This document shows positions 24,075 through 37,260 of a stretch of DNA of 64,000 nt, piece by piece. The translations under genes and the position numbers were made by a program. A model generated the notes under the pieces. It did not search any database and had not been told where the DNA came from. It worked only from the letters and a program-made list of their open reading frames with translations. The stretch lies in contig CM037783.1 of NCBI GenBank assembly GCA_021229015.1, forward strand, positions 6,023,324-6,087,323, written 5' to 3'. This DNA is from Solen grandis. Taxonomy: Eukaryota; Mollusca; Bivalvia; Adapedonta; Solenidae. The number at the start of each line of letters is the position of its first letter. The first letter of the stretch is position 1.

Positions 24075-26726
24075 CTATTTTTTTACTAAGCCCTTCCACG
24101 TGTATTTGGACGGAAATATTCCTGTTTTAATAAATTCATGTAAGTACTTATTCAAATCATATTTTTTCAACACTTCCCAAATGTCTGGGAAGAAACCAAA
24201 CATATAACTACTGAGCTGGCTGTACATTAAACGTAAAAGAAACAATCTCTTAATTGCACAATCGCGTTTAACACGACATAATTGTCCAAGAAATATAAGT
24301 TTACGTTTATCAATTTCACACAATAACGGAACAGCATTAATCATGCTTAAAGCAACGTCTGTCCGTGTACGTGTGCTTAAACCCTGAATATTTTTTACGC
24401 ACATTCGATGTGATCTTTCAAGGGATTCAATTTCTCGTGTCGTTAATTTATAAAGAAATTCACAGCCGTACAGCGATTTAGGCAACACAATACCGTTATA
24501 TATTCTATAACAAGTGAGCGGGTTTAGTTGCATTACTGTATCCCTGTCCAAGGTACTAAAAAACGTCTTACGAAGTTTGTCACAGTACTCCTTAACTCTG
24601 TTACGCTGTTTATAATCAGTATAGCAAGTGACGCCTAAATGCTTATAAGTATTTACTTCGCTAATTCTTTCACTGCCCAGAGACAAATTTCGGCGGGATC
24701 TTAAATAGTCACGCATACTTTCATTGAAAACCATGATTGCACATTTTGAGGGATTATACAGAAATCTCCATGTACAGGAATAACGGTGACAAATATCCAT
24801 CATTGACTGTAAGCCTTTGATAGATAAAGATAACAATAACATGTCGTCAGCTACTGTCGGGGCACAATAGCTACCTCCATTTATACAAAAACCTAACCCC
24901 GAGCAGGTTAACTGATTAATAAGGTCGTTTATGTAACACAGATATAAATATGGAGACCAGGTGCCCCCTTGTCTCGTAGATTGTAATATCGGAAACCAAT
25001 GTGATTTACGACCTTTATATAGAACACAACTAAACATATCATGATGCATGCTGACTACAGCTCGCCACAGTTGACCACTTATACCCATTTGCCTCAGTTT
25101 AAACAGGAGACCATTATGCCACACTCTGTCAAACGCTTGACGAGCGTCAAGGAAACAAGCATACAATTTACTGTTATTTTCCTTGCACAAGTATACACAT
25201 TCCTGAAATAGAAAACTGGTCATATTTGTCCCTATACCCTCTTGAAAACCTCCCTGTAGTGGGTGTATAGGGATAAAAATCTTTTCTTTAAGTCGACCTA
25301 GCAGAATTCGCTCATATATTTTCAACAAACACGAAGACAAAGTTATTGCTCTGTAATTTTTTGGGTCATCTTTGCGTTTATTGCCCCCCTTGAATAGTGT
25401 AACAATACAACCCTCTTTAAGATGGCTTGGTACATAGGTTAATGACAACATTTTATTAAATAAAAGCAAAATGCAGTCGTGAAATTCAAGGCAGCCTAGA
25501 GTAATATGCTCATTATATATTCCATCAAGTCCGCACATTTTCCCCCTTTTAGTATCCTTTATAGCCAAGTATAATTCGTTGGCAGATATGTTTTCCTGGT
25601 CTCTTATATTTATATCGGATTTCTTCCAGGTATTAACCGATGTATTTACTTCCTCACGAAATGTATTATCATATGAGACACTCTCTGTATCGCTGTATAA
25701 AGACTTAAAATGATCACCCCAAGCTTGAGTAACCTCCTCAGGATCTCTAAGGATGCGGTCGTTGAATCTCAACTCACTACCTACAGATGCCTCATTAACC
25801 CCTCCTTTATACGTTCTATTATAAAGTTTCCAAAATAAGTCACAATTTACCAAACATGAAGCATCAATGTCTTCATGTATTTTATTTAAGTAATTTTTTA
25901 CTACAGTCCTATGGTATGCTCTAAATAACCGTTTAGCCTCCTTATATGATTTGTACAATGTATGAGAACTATCGCGGGGTTTCCCAGCAACTAACCACTG
26001 ACTTCGCTTATTGCGCATCGTTTCATGAAGTCTTTTCAAATTTGAATCCCAGTAAGGTTTAAGGTAGGGCCTATAATGTGAATGTGGTAGTGTTATGTTA
26101 GATGCACTCCTCACACAATCAACAATTATTTTATAGTGAGTATCAATGTCAATTTCGGTACATTCTTCAACATTACCAAAATTTATTTTTGACAACATTC
26201 TAGATAAAACAGAATTAAAACGTACCAACGCCTCTGAGCTTAATTTATGCCATTTGATTGGTTTAAACGGCAGTGGGAGGGCTGTCGTCCTAGTCATTTG
26301 CACAATTAAAGACATGACGATAGGGCGATGAGTTGACACATCGATACATTCATCATCGATAATCTGGCAGTTACTCACGAGGTCAATGGCCTCAACAGGT
26401 AACAACATATGGTCTATCAGTGATTCAAATTTACCATTATAAGAAACGAAAGTTGAATGTGCCCCACTACATAAGGGTAACGTATCGACTGCTGTGAGTG
26501 CTGTGAGATTGTTATTTTTCAAAAGACAATTTAGCTCATAGCTATAAGAACATTGATATAAGAACATGAATGGGAACTGTTTACACTGCTGCACTTGCTT
26601 TGTAGTCACGTGGATGTGCAACAGGACCAGCAGTATATCAATTTGAGGTTTCTGCACTAAAAATACTTTTAAATCGGTTACTGAAGTAGCCAGTATGTTG
26701 TCATGAATGTCATGATAAGAATGCAC
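24075..26726 (-). CDS. LINE endonuclease (C-terminal part) and reverse transcriptase
   Basis: This is an 883-codon open frame. Residues about 60-140 are the tail of an exonuclease/endonuclease/phosphatase domain, including SLIDHMLL and STHRPI, where the usual SDH triad position is STH. The first ~60 residues look unrelated to a LINE and are probably read-through from the truncation point. The reverse transcriptase spans about 430-700. It has PKNYRAITL (455-463), motif A CFLDARQAFDRV (524-535), motif B RQGGTWSPYLY (585-595), motif C VADD (625-628) and the thumb motif YKHLGVT (694-700). The VADD box and motif A aspartate are intact. The frame ends in a run of seven A (TAA-like stop TAG) just before the C-terminal segment that continues in another frame. 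The enzyme would copy element RNA at a nicked target. The frame is long and intact enough to be young, but the copy as a whole is dead because of the 5' loss. Confidence 0.88.
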   Translation of the reverse strand: MHSYHDIHDNILATSVTDLKVFLVQKPQIDILLVLLHIHVTTKQVQQCKQFPFMFLYQCSYSYELNCLLKNNNLTALTAVDTLPLCSGAHSTFVSYNGKFESLIDHMLLPVEAIDLVSNCQIIDDECIDVSTHRPIVMSLIVQMTRTTALPLPFKPIKWHKLSSEALVRFNSVLSRMLSKINFGNVEECTEIDIDTHYKIIVDCVRSASNITLPHSHYRPYLKPYWDSNLKRLHETMRNKRSQWLVAGKPRDSSHTLYKSYKEAKRLFRAYHRTVVKNYLNKIHEDIDASCLVNCDLFWKLYNRTYKGGVNEASVGSELRFNDRILRDPEEVTQAWGDHFKSLYSDTESVSYDNTFREEVNTSVNTWKKSDINIRDQENISANELYLAIKDTKRGKMCGLDGIYNEHITLGCLEFHDCILLLFNKMLSLTYVPSHLKEGCIVTLFKGGNKRKDDPKNYRAITLSSCLLKIYERILLGRLKEKIFIPIHPLQGGFQEGIGTNMTSFLFQECVYLCKENNSKLYACFLDARQAFDRVWHNGLLFKLRQMGISGQLWRAVVSMHHDMFSCVLYKGRKSHWFPILQSTRQGGTWSPYLYLCYINDLINQLTCSGLGFCINGGSYCAPTVADDMLLLSLSIKGLQSMMDICHRYSCTWRFLYNPSKCAIMVFNESMRDYLRSRRNLSLGSERISEVNTYKHLGVTCYTDYKQRNRVKEYCDKLRKTFFSTLDRDTVMQLNPLTCYRIYNGIVLPKSLYGCEFLYKLTTREIESLERSHRMCVKNIQGLSTRTRTDVALSMINAVPLLCEIDKRKLIFLGQLCRVKRDCAIKRLFLLRLMYSQLSSYMFGFFPDIWEVLKKYDLNKYLHEFIKTGIFPSKYTWKGLVKK

Positions 26727-27952
26727 ATCCAGAACAAATTATGTTAAATTTCTAAGTTTGCTAAACGTTATTTTCCAACATCTTACATTGACACATATAA
26801 ACCAGTTTATGCAACATGCTGAAATCGTCCTAAGCATTCTTTCCTAAAAATTAGCTCAAAGACTTTCAAAAATAAAAACCAAGATATTTATTGGTTATCA
26901 TCAAGGAGCGGTGGCCATTATAAATTAGTGTTTGGTGTGATCACCTGAAGGAGTGTTTCTCCCAGACTCGGTTGCTGATAGGTCTTTCAGAGATAAAGCG
27001 AGATAACCGTGAGGACCAGTGTGTAGGAATTGAAAAAGATATGGCGGCAACGTGTAGACCAGATGCGTTCGGTCCCAGTGATGCGTTGTACCTTGGCACA
27101 TGAAAACACCTGTTTTCCTCCTCACACGTACACAGAGCGCATCGTGCATGGTCAATGTATTGGTGCGAGGTTTAAACTACATGGAATCGAAAGAAACACG
27201 CAATAAAAATCCTTTCTCTGCGATAACAGCTATGTATTCCGCATACGCACGTTTACTTTCTACTGCGCCCTGTGGTTACAGAAAGCTGAACAGATAAGGA
27301 GGAGGTGTTGGCTTCGCTTCCATACTCATTTCATCAGTTTCTGCAGTTATTCTAATGATTGTGTGATCAGATTCAATGCATAAGTGAACAGACTGATATA
27401 AAATGTTTTTAAAGGTGGCAGGGAGGGTATTCAAACACAACCTATTGGCACGTATCATAACATTGGAGAGGAGCTGGCGAATTAATATGTTTATTTAAGA
27501 TACGGCTAGGCTTATTTCCAATAAGCAAAACGATATACATGCACAAATAAAACTAGTGTTGATTATCAATAATTATTGTGCTTAATTTATAGAATGTAGA
27601 AATCATTTTCAAATACGTCACTTCCTTTCGTTCCATTTCCAAATAACAACAGATTGATATATGCTCAGAAACCAACCGCAGAAATGCGGAGTAATATGAT
27701 GGCTTACAAGCAAGCAATCGGTTGTTTATAAATTTGGAGTGATACAAAAATCACTGTGACCCGATACAGAACACCAGACCACCGCTCATCAGGTAGTATG
27801 CGATAAACACTGATCACTGCAGTTAAATCTTGGTTCAATATATACAGGAAGAAACAAACATTTCAACAAACACGAATGAAGAAGACAGTTAACTGCCATA
27901 TCAGTGTATGGTATTATCACACAGTAAACCTGTACTAAGCCGCCAGCCAATT
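26727..27952. other. Unassigned sequence
   Basis: No convincing gene. A moderately GC-richer patch at 26920-27300 has open frames on both strands, but none shows a domain, a Mastermind helix or a matching splice pair. Confidence 0.4.
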
Positions 27953-27956
27953 TTAA

Positions 27957-28139
27957 CCATTTACCTCATAAATATTCATATAAAATTATGACAATAATAT
28001 CAAATTACATAACTTTATAAAGGTATATGAAACAAGATTTTTTCTTTGCCGCACAGACTGAAGACTGAAGAAGGGACCCTGATCAGTCCGGTTTATTCTA
28101 GGGCGTCAGAACACGTTTATATGGGATAAACTAAATGGG
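27957..28139 (+). mobile_element. TTAA-flanked MITE, family M2
   Basis: The left flank TTAA (27953-27956) is followed by CCATTTACCTCATAAATATT. The right end is AAATGGG with flank TTGA. Its left terminus matches the copy at 42628-42849 (CCATTTACCTC...AATATT). The termini resemble family M1, so the two families may share a mobilising transposase. Confidence 0.6.
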
Positions 28140-28143
28140 TTGA

Positions 28144-31100
28144 ATCACACTGTGATCAAGGATTCCGCAGAATACACGTGCAACACTTTATATGTATGAC
28201 CTCCCTTAACAATCACCTGCGATTTCAGGACTGTCCGCTATGGACAAAGTCTATACCAAAACGACCAATTGGTTGAAAAAGGAGGCATCCGATAAATTAA
28301 AATATATGATGTTCATTTCAGAGAAATAATTCTCCACAGTCTCAAATAGTTTCAGTGCCTGGAAATTTATATAAAACACATCAAATTCAACTCAATCCTT
28401 CGCAAGTTTTCTAGCCAAATCAGCACCTTATGCAACAGAAGGAAATGACGAACTACATACTGAGATAAAATGGTGTGCTGCTGCAATAATCCAACAAATA
28501 AAATGTGAAGGAAAGTTTTCACATTAAAATATGACACTATTTAAGATATGTATGAAAACGCTTGATTAGTTAGCTCATCTGCCACCAAGAATGCAGACAT
28601 CTGCATTTAACCATTCAAAACATTCTCCATGCAATGATACCCAAAAGCACGACACTATTAAAAACCTAACTGAATTGAAATCTCAAAAATGTTAATATTC
28701 GAATATACGGCTCAATTTAAGTGTTAAAGAGCATACCATAAGGATAAAAGAAGACAATAGCCTTTTGTTGGCCAATAAGATAATTTACAGACCAGCTCAG
28801 AGCGGCAACCAGGGCGAAAGAAGTGATAACTTACGCTAGGAATGTTTATGACCTGTCTGGATAAATTCGTTTTTACACTCCATAATATTTATCCTTACAC
28901 ATAAATATGGCAAAATATAGTTATAAAGAAATCACAACAGAAACTTATTGCAAGAAACAATATGAAGGTTGACCAAACGCAACCAGAGAACATTTTGTTT
29001 ACCTTTTATTGTAGTTCGTAGCTCTCATATTCAATCATTCTTATTATATATATCAATCATAGTAAAATATCGCACATAATACGAGTCCGACCGGTAGTAA
29101 GTAAGCTCGGGGGATATAAGACAGCTGGGCACTTAACCTATGTCTCATTCGATTAAAGCATGGTAATACCATCAAATAAGCAACATGTGAACTCTGACAT
29201 GATGTGATTACTGTTCATTGTCTTAACATAAAGTCGTCACGATACATAACTTGAACCCTGTTTGACAAAATCAAGTGAATCCATATGTTCGGTAACAAGG
29301 ACGCCAACAGACTGTACAGCTAATTCAGCGAAATCCTGTACACTGCTTAATACTATTGTTAAGACAGACGGAGTCTTATTCCTGCATGAGATCCACTCAA
29401 AAAAGATACCCTTTCATAACAGGTGGTTAAGAACCAATATTGACAATTTTAGAAGATAATTGGCCATGTATCACATCGTGACGGTAAGCCGAACCCACTT
29501 GACATTACGCACAAAATCGAATCTGTTTATAGATAAACCTATTAGCAGAAACAAAAGGGTTGTTGAGAGAGAGCATACACATGTATCTGGAAAAATAAAA
29601 TACAAGGACAAACTTCGCTAATGCGTATAACTGTATTACGAACATACCATAAATGTTGGAAGAGAATTGCTTTTATGATAACGCCGGTTTCAGAGATACT
29701 CAAATTTCATAATATGAATTATCCAATTAACCATGTTCAATGCACAAGTTCAAGTCTAGATATATGATATTTTCTTTTCTAGAAAGTCTAGACTGAAAAG
29801 AGTAAGCAATCTTTGGTGATACGAAGGATCTATTTGTGAGGAGTGTCCATTAGGAGACATTTGCATAACAGCATACATGTGACTAATTGGGAGATAAAGA
29901 CAATGTGTGCAGGAAAGATGGGGACAAAAGACAAGGTTTTCGCTCTAAATGCCGGGGCCCTTGATAAAGATTTGGCAAAACAGTGCTGCTCAGGAAAACA
30001 GTCCCCCCCTCTTAAATATCTGGTGTCCAGGACAGTGAGAACCCTGGAACATGCGTCGTCTAGTGAGTAGGAATCACAGTGTCTTATGCAGGTTGCTGTC
30101 GTTTGCCGAAAACGTAGGGAACATCCCTGACGACTCAAACGGCTCAGAGACATGGGCTAGATAACGTAAAATATCTCTCTCGCACAACCACAATTAAGGC
30201 ATGCGGATGCCAACCAAAATGAATAAATCTTTCCGCCTTTTATCGTGATCCCTGGCTCAACCGGATAACCAATATCCCCGGTCATTGTCATGAACTAAAG
30301 GGGAGAAGATAATACGGGGTCAAATGACGCCCTCCCATTCAACGGGGAACTCCAAGTTACCCTGTGTGTTTACGCGGAGATAGAGTCGATTTAAATGGCG
30401 TGTTACCCATCGAAAAGCCCGGGGCACAACTTGTACTTGCAACACGATACGTGTAGTTTCTGAATCAAGATCATTATGCGATCTTAACTTCGAGACACAG
30501 TGGGTCGGGATGGTTAATTCTGTCAATGCTTCAACTGACACTTTGCTGCAGTCGTCTATGACTAATCTGTGTGCACTTACAACCGCTTCTGAACCCTTAA
30601 GAAAAAATGTCTCCGGATCTTTCTTCAACCACTAAAGTTTCGGTTGTCATTTTTGCAGACGTTCATAAATTTATACAAATGAAGGCAAAACAATAGCCGG
30701 CATTGGCTGAGGTTTCAACTGCCGTTCTATTTCATACACAAGTTTTTCTGCCCCAAGGATTACAACAGGTGGGCTATTGACAAGCTTTGACAGTAACTTT
30801 ACAATTACTAAACAAAACCCGCGAGTAAAGACTTCAACCTAGCCAACCATGTAATCTTATGATATACAAACACTGAACTATTTGTAATAAATAAAATTGA
30901 AGAGTGTGTAATAAATGAACTATATGACATTTGGATTCCCTTGAGGAATGTAGTACTTTCAGTTACGCAATCCCTTCATTTTTTGTCAGTTTTACTTCAA
31001 TACTTTGAAGTTTCATATTAAAATATCAAAAGCATAAAAAACTTTTTAAGAACGTTTTGGGCATTAAAATTCATCTACTGTTAGGCCAGTCTTTTTCTTT

Positions 31101-31650
31101 TAAGTTTGCATTTGTACTTTGACTGTCACTCCTTTTGCTGATCGACGTGCACTCCAATTGTCACTCCCGTTTAACCAGAACCTATGAGGTCTAAAGATCG
31201 ACGTGAACGCAATCAATACTGATCCCGGCGTATCTACAGTAACAGTCGATACTACTGAGGCATCACAGGAGTCTAGAATTGCGTATGCAAGTCCAATTAA
31301 CCAATTAGTGGAACTCTCAAAGACGTCTGGGGTCCCGCCATACATTAGAATCGAATGAAGTAAAATCAGAATATCTGAATATAGGATTTAACATAATTAT
31401 TATTTTGACCGCATACAAATAAAAAGCAAACCATTAAAGGTACATAAACATAATTTCAAATTTGACAAGAAAGTACAGTAAACATAAATTTAAGGTACTT
31501 TGAGTTTTTATGCAATTAGTATCATCAGAATAGACCATGTAATGATATATGTCATTGATGTGTATACCAACCACATTGGCAAATGAACAGTCATATTTCT
31601 AGCCTATTAAGCATACTTGAAAACATAAAATTCACACAGACACAACTATA
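28144..31650. other. Long unassigned stretch
   Basis: AT-rich, with open frames of at most about 107 codons (29830-30153 minus, 30320-30628 minus, 31100-31345 minus). They are not recognisable and lack paired splice signals. I see no tRNA, no tandem repeat and no known mobile element in it. It may be MAML intron. Confidence 0.4.
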
Positions 31651-31656
31651 TCAAAT

Positions 31657-31658
<2 letters not shown>

Positions 31659-31693
<35 letters not shown>

Positions 31694-31717
31694 CAACAAC
31701 AACAACAACAACAACAA
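31659..31717. repeat. (CA)n-(CAA)n compound microsatellite
   Basis: A CA tract (31659-31690) passes into CAA units to about 31717. Confidence 0.95.
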
Positions 31718-34700
31718 AAACATGTAGCTCCTATGGAAATGACTATAGTAATTTACCACATCTGTTTGGACACAGCTGACGTAGAGACTGACATTTACAC
31801 ATCTTTATATTGTTTGATAACAAAACCTAACATCAGAAGTATCAGCAGACCTGACTAAATCATTCTACAGAGATAAGCACTTAAAATTCATGTCGGCAGA
31901 CCCGTGATCACGTGGCGGAACCCTATTTATACAAAATCTTCAAACGCTTATTTCGTGGAGGCATTACTATTTCTTCACTTACACTTAAAATGAATCAAGT
32001 CAACAGAGTTCAGTGCTTTTTTTTCTGTACCTGACTTATAACAAGACAAAGGCACGTGCTACTTGTCCCAGTTATGTCCCTATCAAAAACCCAATTAATA
32101 CACTACTGAGCAAAGAGTTCCTCTATAATTTTCCTCTTTCCTTTGATTTCACGTTAAGTTTTTTTAAAAATTAGATCTTTTCCCTTTCTTTCTTTTCACT
32201 CAATGATAATCTTTTAGCAGGGTTTTCCAAATAGTTAGGTCAAAGGTCAGACAACATATTGGTGCTAATAAGCTCTTAAAAGTAGTTGTGTGGGGAACTC
32301 ACTGCTGAGGCACTTAAGGGCAATCGCCACATTTATTTAATTACCGAAATAGGAGGATCACTAGGACTGACACTGGACGATTGAAACGATGTTAATACTG
32401 CTGGTAGATACACCTCTTATCTGCCAAGCTGAGAACCACAAAATGTACTTTTTAATGTAGGCAAATTGATGCATAGCATGTCGATGTTAAATGGAGCCTA
32501 GTAGAATTTCATTGAAAGAAAATAGCGATAGGCATGTTATAACAGAACACTAAGATCTACTATTAAGAGATATGAGTATAACTTAAGATTAGCCTGCTTT
32601 ATTTATGTCCATTATGTCAGCTCTATATCAAAGCACCAAAAAGAGACAAACATGAAACCATCTCTGACCTGAGATCTGTTGGGTCAACGAAGTTACTGTA
32701 AGAGCCCGCAGAGATCAAGAATTGGCTTTCGATATCTCACATTTTAATTGTATGATCACAGAGTTCAAATCTGTGTCGCCGTTTACTGGTGTGTTACACT
32801 GCCTTCATTTGATATGCAGTTGGAACAAGACTTGATCTGCCCTAAATCACCAGCAGTGACATTAACTGCCTCGGTCGGCAGGGAAGACTTTGGGAGACAC
32901 TGCATGTTGGTAATTAGTTCGAACAGCTCTCTTCAGAGCTCCGTGTTATGTGTTCGGAGGGGAAGGAGCCGGGACACTGAGATAGGGGAGACAAGGCATT
33001 ATTGAAATTGCTGCAGTAATGAACTGACATATTTATGGCACTATTTCTGGTGTTTATGTCCTCTGTAAAGTTATGTAGTCTGGAAGCTCACTTTTACAAT
33101 AAATTAAAAGCTATAATAAAAAGCTAAGCTGGGTACAACTTAACCACTTATTGACCAAAAAATCGCTTGTTTAGTTAATATCAATATTTGCAATATCAGT
33201 TAATAATATTCAATAAAATGGGCAATTATGGCAAGTAATATAAGATTATTAAATCACCAGGCTTATCTGTAATATCTGTTTATACATCTTGCACACTTTA
33301 TATAAATCAAAAACGCAAACAAATGTTCAAATAATCATAACTTAAAACTATGAAAAATAGCCCACTCAGGCAGTACTCGAGACGATAAACGGAAACTATA
33401 CCCCCATAGTTTGGACGCAATCACGTCTGAGGAGCAATAAATATCGTTAGATCTTTAGCGAAACGTATTCGATCTATCAAACATACATGTAACCTTTTAG
33501 AAATTATATTGCCTACCGGTCTTTAATGACTCTTAAAGCATGATTCAATTTCCTTAATTGTCGGTGTACAGGTTGTTCCCCTGGTACAAAAACACGTACA
33601 TGTACAATCGCTTTTTTTTTTTTTTTTTTTTTTTTTTTTGTAAAAGGATGTCAGTGGCACAATTTGCTTCATTGCTTAAACTAAACACAAAGTTATTGGC
33701 AAACAACTCTGTCTCAAACTTATCTCCAATTAAGTTTTTGTAATATTGCCTGGTATCTTTTCCATTCACATTTCTTTGTATAAAATAATATACGTATTAC
33801 CAGTCCCTTTAAATAACCAGTACTCTAGTTGAGAAAAGAAAGGGGACACTTAAAGGCCAAAATAACGGCTAGAACAACGAGTGTCTAGGGACGGGAAGAT
33901 GAAGACGTTCTTTATATAAATACTAATTAATAAAACCTGGTATCGCAGAAGGGTGAAACTGCAATCTCGATGACTCCTTCATCAATACTACGGACTCGGT
34001 GTCCACAGGGAAATGGGAAAGCACGCTAGCAAATAATCCCAGATCCATAAAGTCAATCAATGGGTATCGGGGAAGTCATAAAGTTTGTCCCAATGAAAAC
34101 ACCATCGCAGGAGGCGCTGGGTGATGGAGATGCTAGCCCAGATAAGGTCTCGAGTAAACATGGGAGGATGGAGAGTTTCACAACCGTCCAAAATCAATTT
34201 TGTCCCGTGTACATGTGGGCGGACATCCGGGAATGTTGCTGTATTTGATTCTCTATACGGAATTTAGTTAATCGTTAAATTTCCCCAGTTTTGAATGATA
34301 GAAATGCGAACAATAACCCTTCTCTGCATATAACAGACTGGTTCATCAGATAACATCGACACGTATTCTCATTTCATTAAAACCGGAAGTTACGTATGAT
34401 ATATTAAAATATTCCATATCAATATTTTCTCGATTTACACGTGCATAATAAATATATTCCGTGTTCTCACTAGGATCCGAAAACTGAAGTCACTGTCAAA
34501 GTTTTCCCCCAAAAATATTTAAATCGGAGCTACACGGGAAAATTAGGAGTCACTTAGTGTCCAGGACTAAGTACAAAAATCCGTACATAATGCATATCAA
34601 AATTTCGAACTTACATTCCTGTGTCAAATATGATGCCCAATTTATTCTATACTTAAATATGGAATAAAATCATTATATGTTAATCTCGGATATAATCAGG

Positions 34701-37045
34701 GACATGTTAAATAAATACCAGAAAGCTGTGGAAAACCCCTTCTTGTTTGACGGAAGCATCTGGTCAGTTACAGTGCCACTTACCGATTACACTGCTGATA
34801 GGCATCGTCAGGCTTCTTTGAATCAAGAGTTCAAAGGTCATGTTACCAAATATAACTCTACTTGCCAGTAGCATATTGATGATATATGCAATCCTGCATC
34901 TGTAATTACTTATTTCTACCACATGCTTATTAAATCTAACTACCAACTACTACTGACTTGACTTGTGACTGACACTAATTAATTCCAATAACGCTACACG
35001 TAAAGCGTATAAACTAAAATGTATATTCATATTACTTTGATAATAAAAATAAAATTTAGTTTTACTACTTTCAAAAAGACACATTAATAAGGTAATATAA
35101 TCACGTGACAGTATTTGCAAATATCTATAGATGTTTAAGTATTGGACTCACAAGGTAAATATGTTTTACAAAATACTATTTTGCTTACTTCCAACGAATA
35201 TTGAATCCAGTCAGACGGATGTAAAATTAATGTGCTGCTTCATGCCAATTAATAAAATATCTTGTCTCCGAATAAAGTATGGGTGTATTGACTATATATA
35301 CAAAATAAAAAGATAAAAGGATATTTTGTGATATATAAGAGACATATACGTGTAACATAAAACCTGAAAACTTGAGGGATTTTCTACATTTCGCCACTAC
35401 TTCTAAAATGGTATGATATATTACTAAAATGCTAAACATTTTCTCGATCTATTTAGATCACGTGGTTTCCTAGTCTCGTTCCAGGGTGGAACCAGTTCAA
35501 AGGGCAACATACATGTTAAAGGCTTAAGAAAACAGATTTGTTTGAAACTTTTTCGATGCCTCATCTATAATGTTTCATTATTTAATATTTAAGAACGAAT
35601 GCCTGAGATTCTGCACGAATCCAGAAGCATCACAAATCTGAGGATCAAAACTATGTTCCAATATCGTGCTTTGCAAGTTAAAGAAGCTTTGAAAACTACT
35701 GGATAAAGATTATCAATGGAGCCAAGTCTCATTTGTTTTGCTTTAATTTCCAACGAAAAAGAAAATGCAAAATAGACATAAAATGAACGTACGTTTCTCG
35801 CTGGGCATGGACTAGATCATTTGGCCAAATGAGATGTGATTTTTTTTTCAGCCTATCTCTTTGGATGGTCGTGTAAAAATATATGCGAATCTTCTATGAT
35901 AAGATAATAATGTTGTATTTCTAAGAGAAGTTTTCTCACTTTGGTTGTTACTATCGCCTTCCTTAATACTTAATACAAAATATAATCCTATCTTACATGG
36001 AAAAAAATGTTACCAATGCATAATTAAAAAATTAAAAATATAAAGAACACACAGAAAAGAAATATTATGGATATTTCTGTAAATACATTGGCTGTTCCGG
36101 GCTGGACCGAGGTTATGAAACGTTCGTAGTTAAGGTGACAGAGGCATTTTTCACCCCTCTAAACAAACCCTGTTTCACGTGGATTAATTATTGTGTCAGC
36201 CTTCAGCCATTAATGTTTATTCTTCATTTGTGACATATCGGTGGTTGTGTGCATGTATATAACACATACTTATTAGCAAATATGAAACGTAGTTATATCT
36301 TTTGGCAATGCTCACGTAGAGGAAATTCTGTCTGGAGAAAAATATATATCAAGAGAAGGCCAAGATAAGTGAGAGCGTGTCCATTTTTAGTTTTTGAAGG
36401 AAGATCTATACATATTTAGAAATGGTTTGTATTTTAACAGAAGCTTGTCCTCTCAGCAGATTTCAGAGAAATTTTCAGCAAAAATAAGTGCATATATCTC
36501 AATTTAGTGCATAAATTTCAATATACCGTCCCAGCATGGTCCTGGCTTAGTGTTACATGTACATTAATAGTCTCAATATACAAATTCTTAATTTATACTT
36601 AATAAATACACATATATGGGTTTTGTTCGAGAAAAGGATTTTTGACAAGAATTAAAATAAAAGAAAACAAAAGAGTATACAGACTGCGATTTCATATATA
36701 GAAAAGATTTCAGGTGGCATAAACAAAAATGAATACAGAAATATTACTCTGAATCTAATTGTCTATTTCATTATCAATTTATCAGAACTATCCTGATGCG
36801 TTCTTTTAAATAATGTCAGTAATGAAAGAAATATGAAGGTGAATGCAAGCAACGCGCGTGTTGTTTCTTAAATCTAGTATTAAACTGAGTCAAACTTATA
36901 AACGGGTATATGTTAAGACTGCTGATGAGGCAAATATTTGATTCTAGAAAATTTAATACAGGTCTTAAGTAGATTCATACCTGACAAGAAATACATCAAC
37001 CACCGCTTTGAAAGAGTTTGACAGGGTATATGCTGTAATAAACCA
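31718..37045. other. Long unassigned AT-rich stretch
   Basis: No gene or mobile element recognised. A poly-T tract of 29 bases lies at 33612-33640. A frame at 32748-33005 (plus) and a patch at 33960-34240 are less AT-rich than their surroundings but show no domain. Confidence 0.4.
33612..33640. repeat. Poly-T tract (29 T)
   Basis: An uninterrupted T run, possibly the poly-A tail of a very decayed retro-insertion on minus; no insert is recognisable beside it. Confidence 0.9.
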
Positions 37046-37049
37046 TTAA

Positions 37050-37256
37050 CCCTTTCCCTCATATAGACTCATTTTGACGCCCTCAATAGGTATCACATAA
37101 AGCCTGATCTGCAGAAATCCACAGTTAAACCTTACCAAATTTAATTACAAAATCCTTATTTCCAGACCACTGAGGAGCAGCGAACAGCATAAAACCTGAT
37201 CTGGTTTTATGCTGTTCGCATAGGTCTTTTCATGGTGTCCTCTATGAGGGAAAGGG
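37050..37256 (-). mobile_element. TTAA-flanked MITE, family M1 (copy 2), palindrome collapsed
   Basis: Termini are CCCTTTCCCTCAT and GAGGGAAAGGG with perfect TTAA on both sides (37046-37049, 37257-37260). The central palindrome is reduced: 'ataaaacctgatctggtttt' lacks the inner GCCTGCGAG arms present in other copies. Confidence 0.92.
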
Positions 37257-37260
37257 TTAA

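Larger units (their letters stand above)
23097..26560 (-). mobile_element. 5'-truncated non-LTR retrotransposon (LINE)
   Basis: Reading on minus, the element holds the end of an AP-type endonuclease, a complete reverse transcriptase, a C-terminal cysteine/histidine region and a 3' UTR. It ends in AATAAAGATAAATAATAATAA at about 23125-23097. A (TAA)n 3' tail is characteristic of I-type LINEs, so an I/Nimb-like clade is my best guess; clade assignment needs a tree. The upstream limit near 26560 is where endonuclease similarity stops. Target-site duplications were not resolved. Confidence 0.75.

Noticed and set aside
29830..30628. Two minus-strand frames of about 105 codons
   Set aside because: I considered them as candidate MAML first exons because they are less AT-rich, but neither shows the basic helix nor a usable splice donor in frame.
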